A stretch of DNA of 18,380 nucleotides from assembly GCA_028817255.1 (NCBI GenBank), contig JAPPQA010000015.1:1-18380 (forward strand), read 5' to 3'. Both the position numbers and the translations under genes were made by a program. This document shows positions 1 through 5,686 of this stretch, in pieces. Within the stretch, counting starts at the first letter, position 1. Every line of letters starts with the position of its first letter. Below the pieces are notes generated by a model. The model was not told the DNA's origin, searched no databases, and saw only the letters and a list, made by a program, of their open reading frames with translations. The DNA is from Gammaproteobacteria bacterium (GTDB lineage Bacteria > Pseudomonadota > Gammaproteobacteria > Porifericomitales > Porifericomitaceae).

Positions 1-29
1 GTGCGCGTTCCGCGCTGTATTTGCGCGGG

Positions 30-73
30 ATTCCGGCTTTCGCCGGAATGACAGAAAAAAGCGGGAATGGCGG
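30..73. repeat. Palindromic dispersed repeat, left copy
   Basis: It contains the hairpin ATTCCGGC-TTTC-GCCGGAAT followed by an A6 run and GCGGGAATGGCGG. The reverse complement occurs at 18189-18232 with 43 of 44 bases identical. Similar stem-loops built on GGAATGAC are common intergenic repeats of the REP/BIME type in proteobacteria. It lies outside any gene. Its function cannot be read from the sequence; mRNA-end stabilisation or mobility as a MITE-like unit are both possible. Confidence 0.8.
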
Positions 74-139
74 AGGGGGCGCAGGAATGACGAGGAGAAG
101 ATGCGTATTGGGATACGTTTTAATCAGAGTATCTTAAAG

Positions 140-168
140 ATTACAGATATATATGAGACAGTTATAAA
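140..168 (+). promoter_or_regulatory. Candidate sigma70 promoter for the SDR gene
   Basis: ATTACA (140-145), a 17-bp spacer and TATAAA (163-168) lie in a locally AT-rich stretch, placing transcription start near 175. A second TATAAT at 223-228 has no recognisable -35. No other promoter-like pair stands out in the 283 bases before the gene. Confidence 0.35.
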
Positions 169-283
169 TCAGGGGCGCACACGCTGAGGCAGCTGCGGAT
201 CCGCTCCTGGGCCGCGGCGGGATATAATGCAGGCAAGGCCCCGGTTCTTGGGGCCGGTCCCGGATTTTGCAGAGGCAGAGCGG

Positions 284-1042
284 ATGCAGGCGCGTCTTGG
301 CGGCAAATCGGCGGTGGTTACAGGAGCCAGTAGCGGGATCGGGCGCGCCATTGCCCGGGCCTTCGCGCGGGAAGGGGCGCGGGTGACGGTGCATTACTGT
401 AGCCGTGGCGATGCGGCGGAAGAATTGGCGGCGGCTATTCGGGAGGATGGCGGCGAGGCGCAGGTCCTGAGGGGAGACTTGAGCGAACCGGGCGCTGGGG
501 AGGAGTTGGTGGCGCGCGCCTGGGAGCGGTGGGGCAGGGTGGATATCTGGGTGAACAATGCCGGGGCGGACATCTTGACCGGCGCGGGTGCGGCGGCCAC
601 GCCGGGGGAGAAGTTGCACCGGTTGCTGGAGGTGGACTTATTGGGCACGGTCCGCTGTTGCTGGCTGGTGGCGCCGCGGATGCGGGAGGCTGGCGGCGGA
701 GCAATCCTGAATATGTCCTGGGATATGGCGGCGCAGGATCTGGCGGGGCCCGTTCCGGAGATCTTTGCTGCCGTCAAGGGTGGGATTGCCTCATTCGGGC
801 GTTGTCTGGCGCGTTCTTATGCGCCCGAGGTGCGGGTGAACGACTTGGCCCCCGGTTGGATTGAGACCGCCTTCGCCCGCGAGGGGCTGAGCAGAGAACG
901 TTATCGGCGGGTGGCGAAGGGGATTCCCTTGCAGCGTATGGGCACTCCGGAGGAGGTGGCGGCGGCGGCCCTGTATCTCGCCTCGGACGAGGCGGCCTAT
1001 GTCACGGGGCAAAGTCTGCGCGTCAACGGCGGCGCTTTTTGA
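284..1042 (+). CDS. Short-chain dehydrogenase/reductase (FabG-like) with Tyr-to-Phe active site
   Basis: A 252-residue classical SDR with a Rossmann fold. The cofactor motif TGASSGIG is near residue 13, followed by the NNAG motif, an ILNMS strand carrying the usual catalytic Ser, and a C-terminal YVTGQSLRVNGG typical of 3-oxoacyl-ACP-reductase relatives. The catalytic YxxxK motif reads FxxxK: TTT at 764-766 encodes Phe161, and the Lys at 776-778 is kept. Loss of the Tyr hydroxyl normally abolishes SDR turnover, so this may be a binding or regulatory paralogue. The start at 284 is preferred because AGAGG (271-275) precedes it by 8 nt and it gives the usual short N-terminus. An in-frame ATG at 227 lies inside a TATAAT and has no ribosome site. 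The gene stands alone and converges on the next one, with 16 bp between stops. Substrate unknown. Confidence 0.9.
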   Translation: MQARLGGKSAVVTGASSGIGRAIARAFAREGARVTVHYCSRGDAAEELAAAIREDGGEAQVLRGDLSEPGAGEELVARAWERWGRVDIWVNNAGADILTGAGAAATPGEKLHRLLEVDLLGTVRCCWLVAPRMREAGGGAILNMSWDMAAQDLAGPVPEIFAAVKGGIASFGRCLARSYAPEVRVNDLAPGWIETAFAREGLSRERYRRVAKGIPLQRMGTPEEVAAAALYLASDEAAYVTGQSLRVNGGAF

Positions 1043-1058
1043 AGGTTCGGCGCGTAGA

Positions 1059-2777
1059 TCAGTTTTTGGGAGGCTCTTTGGGCGGGTCCAGGGCGGTCTC
1101 CATGGTGGTCTCGTCGGACAGGTCCAGATCCAGCCCGGCCTCTTCGCCCGGGCGCTCGGTAGGATCCTCGAGGGCGGGAGGCTCCTCGGAGGCTTTGGGG
1201 GATGCCGTCTCAGGCGCTTCCGTGGCGTCCGTAGCTTCCGTGGTTTCCGTGGCTTCCGTGGCGGCGGGCGGAATCTCGTCGGGTACGCTCGTCCTCATGA
1301 ACACAGTGGCGTTGTCCTCCAATTTTCTGGGGTCGTCGAGACTGAATTGCAAATCAATGTCGCCTATCTCCATTCGGTCCCCCGGCTGCAGTTCGGCATT
1401 GGCAACCTGGTTGCCGTTGATAAATAAGCCGTTAAGCGATCCCAGATCGGCGATCTGGAATTTGCCGGCGCCGCTGTAGGAGATTTCGACGTGGTGCCGG
1501 GAGACGGACTCTTCCTGGAGCACGAGGTCGTTGTTTTCGCCGCGCCCGATGCGGAAGGGCGTGCAGGAGATGGGGAATATTTCGTTCTCCCCGTTTTGCC
1601 GCTGCAGGTAGCCGTAGGCGGCCGATTCGGGAGCGGTTGCCGGCCGGGAGAGCAAGGCGCGCCGCAATGGGATCAGCACGGCAAGGAATAGCGCGAAGAG
1701 GGCGCCGACCCATAACAGAGGGTTGTTCCACCAAGCGGCAGCAGGAGGCGGCTCAGCGGCGGCGGGCGCGGGTGGGCGCCGTTCGAGCGGCGGCGTTTCG
1801 GGTTGTGCCGCTGGCGCCTCCGCGGTCGCTTGCGGCGGCGGCGGTGGCGGCCGCGGCAGCCGCAGGGAGAAAGAGAAGGCGTCCGTTTGGCTGGGCGTGG
1901 CCAGGAGCAGGCGCAGCTCGGCCTTCTCGGGACCAGGGGTCTCCGCTTCCTGTCGCAGATCCAGTTGCAGGAGGCCGCCGCGATCCAATGGGGCGAAGGG
2001 GGCGTCCATGATTTCTTGCGGCAGCCGGTACCCGGCGTCGGACTCGGCGAAGTAACCGCCCGTTTCCTTGGCCAGCCGGCGCAAGGTCTGTAACCCTACG
2101 GACTGAGCCACCGACCGCGGATAGCCCAGGCCGATGATGGTCACTCGCGCGTCGCGCGCCGTCTGCACGGTGTCTTCCAGCGAATAGGCCGTATCTTCGG
2201 CAAGGCCGTCGGAGAAGACGAACAGGGCGCGGCGATTCGCCGGTTGCACGGCCAGCAATTCAATGCCCTGGATTACGCTGCGGTATAACTCGGTGACGCG
2301 CCCGCCGGCTCGCAGATTCCGGGCCGCCTCGCGGATTTCCGCTGCCGGGGTGCCCGGTGGCGCCAGGACCTGTATGCCCTTGTCGAAGTTTGCCAATCCG
2401 ATGCGGTGGTGAGGAGCGGCGCGGGCCAAAAAGGCTTCCACTTGTTCCACGTTGCGCCGCACCACGTCCTGGCGGCGCGGATCGCTGCTGTCCACCAGCA
2501 GCAGGATGACCGTGAGGGCCTCCTCGCCGGGGTAGTCCTGCCGTTGCGGCGTGGCCAACGGGCGGCCTTCTATCTCCGCCGAGATCTCGACCGCGTCGGT
2601 GGGGCGCAAAGGGCGATAGTCGCAGGAGAAGCGTAATTCCCGCTGCTCGCAGCGCAGGTCCCAGCGTGGGTGTAGTCGCAAGGCGTCTTCCGCCGCGCCC
2701 GCGGCGGCGGGCAGGGCCAGCAGGAAGGAGAGTGCCTGCGGCAACAGTGCGGTTCCGCTTCTGCCTGTTGGGTTCAT
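1059..2777 (-). CDS. Exported VWA-domain / transmembrane / cytoplasmic FHA-domain protein
   Basis: A 572-residue protein, last gene of a four-gene operon. In order it has a signal peptide (about 1-29), a VWA domain (about 85-260), a proline-rich linker (about 305-350), one transmembrane helix (about 353-375), an FHA domain (about 400-480) and an acidic Thr/Glu/Pro-rich tail (about 485-572). The VWA metal site is mostly present: DSS at 96-98, Thr162, and Asp190 in FSDG; the third Ser of DxSxS is Pro100. The FHA core shows RIGRG (409-413), SVSRHH (424-429) and SLNG (447-450), the usual phosphothreonine-binding residues. The inferred topology puts VWA in the periplasm and FHA in the cytoplasm. 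The ATG overlaps the upstream stop (ATGA, 2774-2777), implying coupled translation. VWA domains bind proteins or metal and FHA domains bind pThr peptides; the partner is unknown. The domain calls are firm, the system role is inference. Confidence 0.92.
   Translation of the reverse strand: MNPTGRSGTALLPQALSFLLALPAAAGAAEDALRLHPRWDLRCEQRELRFSCDYRPLRPTDAVEISAEIEGRPLATPQRQDYPGEEALTVILLLVDSSDPRRQDVVRRNVEQVEAFLARAAPHHRIGLANFDKGIQVLAPPGTPAAEIREAARNLRAGGRVTELYRSVIQGIELLAVQPANRRALFVFSDGLAEDTAYSLEDTVQTARDARVTIIGLGYPRSVAQSVGLQTLRRLAKETGGYFAESDAGYRLPQEIMDAPFAPLDRGGLLQLDLRQEAETPGPEKAELRLLLATPSQTDAFSFSLRLPRPPPPPPQATAEAPAAQPETPPLERRPPAPAAAEPPPAAAWWNNPLLWVGALFALFLAVLIPLRRALLSRPATAPESAAYGYLQRQNGENEIFPISCTPFRIGRGENNDLVLQEESVSRHHVEISYSGAGKFQIADLGSLNGLFINGNQVANAELQPGDRMEIGDIDLQFSLDDPRKLEDNATVFMRTSVPDEIPPAATEATETTEATDATEAPETASPKASEEPPALEDPTERPGEEAGLDLDLSDETTMETALDPPKEPPKN
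1215..1264. repeat. Imperfect tandem repeat inside the VWA-FHA gene
   Basis: Degenerate iterations of (G)CTTCCGTG in 6- and 9-bp steps on the plus strand encode, on the minus strand, the Thr-rich run ATEATETTEATDATEA of the cytoplasmic tail (about 508-522). Repeat number could vary by slippage in multiples of 3 without breaking the frame. Confidence 0.7.
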
Positions 2778-3307
2778 TTTACCTCCGGGAATAACGGGTC
2801 GGGCAGGTCGTAGAATTCGATCGCGGCACTCACGCGGCCCGCCCGGGACGGGTCTTCGACCTTGCCTACCGGGTTTTCCCCCTCGGGGTCGCGGAATTCG
2901 CCGATCTGAGGCATGCCTCGGTGCAGCTTCTGGGTGGCGGTGACTACCCGTTCGTGCAGCAACTGGGTGTAGGGCAGGGAGTAGGCGCGGGGGGGGAGCG
3001 CAGTTGCCGTTTCCAGCGCCGGGGTGAGCCACAGATAGACTCTGCCCTCGCTTTGCAGGCGTTTATCCGGCTGTTCGATATGCGCGGCGACGAGATGGAA
3101 ATGCCTGGGCGGTTCCTCCTGGATTGGCCAGCCCAGCATGGGTGGGATCGCCAAGTAGGCCACCAGGTAGAACAGGGTGGTCAGGACAATGGCGCCGGCC
3201 TTGACCAGCCAGTGCCAGCGGGAGCGCAGGTTCAGGCTCAGCAGCAAGACTGCAAGCAGCACATAGGCGGCATTCAGGCCGATGATTCCCAGGGTCGCTC
3301 CGTGCAT
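2774..3307 (-). CDS. Two-helix inner-membrane protein of the ExbB/VWA-FHA operon
   Basis: A 177-residue protein of no family I recognise. Two hydrophobic helices (about 5-27 and 34-56) are separated by a short basic loop (RSRWHWLVK). By the positive-inside rule this puts both termini in the periplasm, leaving a soluble periplasmic domain of about 110 residues. It starts 6 nt after the stop of the ExbD-like gene without a clear Shine-Dalgarno and overlaps the VWA-FHA start by 4 nt, so translation is probably coupled. Its fixed place between channel and VWA-FHA genes suggests a structural subunit of the same complex; this is inference from position only. Confidence 0.85.
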   Translation of the reverse strand: MHGATLGIIGLNAAYVLLAVLLLSLNLRSRWHWLVKAGAIVLTTLFYLVAYLAIPPMLGWPIQEEPPRHFHLVAAHIEQPDKRLQSEGRVYLWLTPALETATALPPRAYSLPYTQLLHERVVTATQKLHRGMPQIGEFRDPEGENPVGKVEDPSRAGRVSAAIEFYDLPDPLFPEVK

Positions 3308-3313
3308 GGTTCG

Positions 3314-3907
3314 CTACTGTACCGTGACCAGTTTCTTGGGCAGGGAATTGATGCCGCCCACATCGCCGTCGACGCCGATGCGGAACCGCAGGGCGGTTTT
3401 TTCGTCTCCCTGCTCGGCCATGACGATAGTGCCGTAATAGAGCACCTCCAGCGCCGGGTTGACCTTGACCAGCCGCATGTTTGCCGGCACCGGTTCGCCG
3501 GTCTCGGATGCGTAGTAGTGCAGGTTGACGACGTATTCCCCTTGCACGACTCCGCGGATTGTGACGATCTCCTGGTTCAGGGGGTTGACGATCTCCTCGC
3601 CCTGAATGGTGAGGGTGTCGTTGACAATGCCGCGGTCGTCGCGGTCCAGGTGCATTAGTCCCGCCTCCGTGTTGCGGAACCAGACCAGCCGGCCCTCGGG
3701 GTCTTCCACCCAGATGTCTATATCGTCCGGGTTGTGGTCCGGCCAGCGGACGCTGAGAATATATTCGGCCTTCGGATCTATGAGACCGGTTTTGTGCTCC
3801 GGGTTCATGAACATGATCGCTGCCAGGAACAGGAAGGTGAAGCCGAGCAGCGCGTTGAACAGCAGATCGGTAAAGGGATCGGTGCGGTTCCAGCCCCAGG
3901 TGTACAT
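3314..3907 (-). CDS. ExbD/TolR-like membrane anchor with DUF2135-like periplasmic domain
   Basis: A 197-residue protein with a short N-terminus, one transmembrane helix (about 12-34) and a periplasmic beta-rich domain. The helix begins with DPFTDLLF, matching the PFxD of ExbD (E. coli ExbD Asp25) at Asp14, the residue thought to carry protons in ExbD/TolR. The following domain is unlike the TolR/ExbD periplasmic fold. It has DIDIWVEDPEGRLVWF, HLDRDD and GEYVVNLHYY, a pattern resembling the DUF2135/YfaP beta-sandwich often found with VWA proteins; that assignment is by eye. It begins 4 nt after the ExbB-like stop, as expected for a stator pair. The likely role is the proton-carrying partner of the upstream channel. 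TonB- or TolA-like partners are absent from the window. Confidence 0.8.
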   Translation of the reverse strand: MYTWGWNRTDPFTDLLFNALLGFTFLFLAAIMFMNPEHKTGLIDPKAEYILSVRWPDHNPDDIDIWVEDPEGRLVWFRNTEAGLMHLDRDDRGIVNDTLTIQGEEIVNPLNQEIVTIRGVVQGEYVVNLHYYASETGEPVPANMRLVKVNPALEVLYYGTIVMAEQGDEKTALRFRIGVDGDVGGINSLPKKLVTVQ

Positions 3908-3911
3908 GGCA

Positions 3912-4688
3912 TCACCGGTTCAGCGCCGGGAGAATATGCACCTCGGCGAGGCGGCGATTGCCGGCGGCGAGGCGGTCGGCGTTGTGGTCCAGTATGTAGT
4001 ACTGCACTGCCAGGATCATGCTGCCCGTCAGGCCGGCCAGCGTGGTGTACAGCGCCGTTGCCATGCCTGCGCTCATGTCGCGCAGGATGCGTTGCATGGC
4101 CTTGATGTCGAACTCTTGGATATTGCCTACCGAGCCCAGCATCAGGATAAATCCGATTACGGTGCCCAGCAGCCCGAGTTTGACGATCAGGTCGGCGACG
4201 AACCAGCCCGGTTGGCTGCCCTTGCGGATCTCCTCGCCCAGGCTTTCTAGAAAGCGGGTAGCGGACGGCTCCGGTTTGCCGGGTTCGGCACCGTGCAGCA
4301 ATTCCTGAAAGTAGGAGGTGGCCGGGCAGGGGGGAGGTTCGCGCCCGCCGACGAGCAAGTGCCCATGCTTTACCTCGACCTTGGCATCCCCGGCAAAGGC
4401 GGCAAAGCTGCGGCGGGTACGGTCGGTGAGCAGGGACAGCCGGATGGCGTGGCCGGCGGCATGCGCCGTGGCGCACAGGAACAAGGCGCTGATAACCCAG
4501 GAGATGCGGCTGCGGTCGTCGCTGTAGAGCACGAACAGGAGTCTCTCGTGCCAGGCGACGAACAGCGGCATCAGCAATGCGCCGATGGCGATCGCCCATT
4601 CCAACAGGGGACGGAACTGGGCCGTGTCCGCGTCCCCTCCGATGCCGGGAGACGGGGAAGGCCGTGTCCGCGCCTCATTCGTGCGCAT
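3912..4688 (-). CDS. MotA/TolQ/ExbB-family proton channel subunit
   Basis: A 258-residue inner-membrane protein and first gene of the operon. Hydrophobic segments lie near 30-50, 62-84, 165-190 and 208-235, a four-helix MotA-like layout rather than the three of ExbB. The diagnostic segments are GLLGTVIGFI in the third helix and ATALYTTLAGL in the fourth, matching the conserved channel helices of ExbB/TolQ, including the Thr residues lining the proton path. These proteins form a pentamer around a dimer of the ExbD/TolR partner and turn proton flow into rotation or motion. The ATG at 4688 is preferred because GGGAGAG precedes it by 8 nt; an in-frame GTG at 4697 has no proper spacing. The next gene supplies the partner helix. 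Confidence 0.92.
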   Translation of the reverse strand: MRTNEARTRPSPSPGIGGDADTAQFRPLLEWAIAIGALLMPLFVAWHERLLFVLYSDDRSRISWVISALFLCATAHAAGHAIRLSLLTDRTRRSFAAFAGDAKVEVKHGHLLVGGREPPPCPATSYFQELLHGAEPGKPEPSATRFLESLGEEIRKGSQPGWFVADLIVKLGLLGTVIGFILMLGSVGNIQEFDIKAMQRILRDMSAGMATALYTTLAGLTGSMILAVQYYILDHNADRLAAGNRRLAEVHILPALNR

Positions 4689-5080
4689 GGCGCCCACTCT
4701 CCCGTATTGGGTTTTTGTTGGCGAAGGATTTGCGGCGGGTAAGTTCCGCGACCGTTCGAGGACGCGGCGTTCCCCGCAACGGCAGCTCTCCCGGAGGGGA
4801 TTCCGAGGGCTGGAACCAATTGAGTGCGGCTGTTATGAACATCTCGGTTCGATTCGCCCGGTCTTGTGGCGCCGGTCGGCGGCATAATCGGCGCCATAAT
4901 GGGTAGTCGGGGCCGTTACCGGCGGTTTAGCGGGCGATTATACGCTATAACGGAGGCGGGTATAGCGAGGATGCTGCCCGCGCGCTTCCCTGTGGCAGGC
5001 GATTGTGTAAAGATCCGCCCTCCTTTCATTGTGGCTGGGAGTGGGAGCAGCGATGCGCGAGTAGCAGGGAGAACGAGATC
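4689..5080. other. Divergent intergenic region between the channel operon and the DUF302 gene
   Basis: 392 bases without a gene. I see a direct repeat of CATAAT at 4883-4888 and 4895-4900 (12-bp period) and AT-rich elements near 4937-4950. No convincing promoter for the minus-strand operon could be placed. No RNA gene or riboswitch was recognised. Confidence 0.5.
4916..4944 (+). promoter_or_regulatory. Weak candidate promoter for the DUF302 gene
   Basis: TTACCG (4916-4921), a 17-bp spacer and TATACG (4939-4944) would give a leader of about 130 nt before the ATG at 5081. Both hexamers are two mismatches from consensus, so this is tentative. Confidence 0.25.
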
Positions 5081-5686
5081 ATGGTTATAGGCAATTGGCT
5101 GTATGTGCGGGCGCAAGGGGCAATTTTAGCGGTTGTCGCCGCCGGGCTTTGGCTCGCGGGTGTCGGCCTCGCTTCAGGGGAGGGCGTGCCGGGACAAGAA
5201 GCGGCGGCGGCGGAAGGGCGCATATACCAGCGCCAATTCACTGCCCCCGAGTTGGCGCCGATTTACGAGGCGGTGCATATTGGGCTGGAAAATTCGCGCT
5301 TTTTTGTGATCCAGGAACTGGATATCGGTAAGAACCTGGCGCGTAACGCAGCGCGCTGGGGGGAGGATTACAACCGCAACCGTTTCGAGCAGGTGCGCGG
5401 CATGGTGATTTGCAATCCCTGGTACGCCAACCAACTTTTGAACCGGGACCCGCGTCTCATGGTGCTGTGCCCGATCACGCTGACCTTTCTGTACCGGAAA
5501 GAGGTGGGCATCGTCTTGTACGAGCGCCTGCGGCCGGCGGGGGTCGGCAGCCCTGCCGAAGAGCTCCTGCGGGAGATGGACGAGACCGTGATTGTTGCCG
5601 TCGAGAAGGCTACTCCTGGAGGAGAATCGCTGTACGGGCCGCGCCCGGGAGACTTTCCCGGCGGCACTTCCGGGGAACCCCCTTAG
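5081..5686 (+). CDS. Exported DUF302-family protein
   Basis: A 201-residue protein. The first 35 residues form a signal peptide or membrane anchor (hydrophobic AILAVVAAGLWLAGVGLA). The mature part carries the DUF302 pattern: FFVIQELDIGKNLARNAARWG, then VRGMVICNPWYANQLLNRDP, PLxLTFLYRKEVGIVLYERL-like strands, and a closing helix with VAVEKA. DUF302 proteins are small alpha/beta proteins of poorly known function, reported in periplasmic or sulfur/redox-related contexts in several bacteria. The start was chosen because AGGGAG (5066-5071) lies 9 nt upstream and the signal peptide begins there; an upstream in-frame start at 5003 has no such support. It is divergent from the channel operon, and its stop overlaps the aas stop by 3 nt. 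No catalytic residues can be assigned. Confidence 0.85.
   Translation: MVIGNWLYVRAQGAILAVVAAGLWLAGVGLASGEGVPGQEAAAAEGRIYQRQFTAPELAPIYEAVHIGLENSRFFVIQELDIGKNLARNAARWGEDYNRNRFEQVRGMVICNPWYANQLLNRDPRLMVLCPITLTFLYRKEVGIVLYERLRPAGVGSPAEELLREMDETVIVAVEKATPGGESLYGPRPGDFPGGTSGEPP

Noticed and set aside
1059..4688. Zorya defence, Ton/Tol or flagellar stator interpretation
   Set aside because: No ZorB/MotB OmpA-type domain, no Zorya helicase or nuclease effector, no TonB, TolA or TolB, and the partner genes differ.
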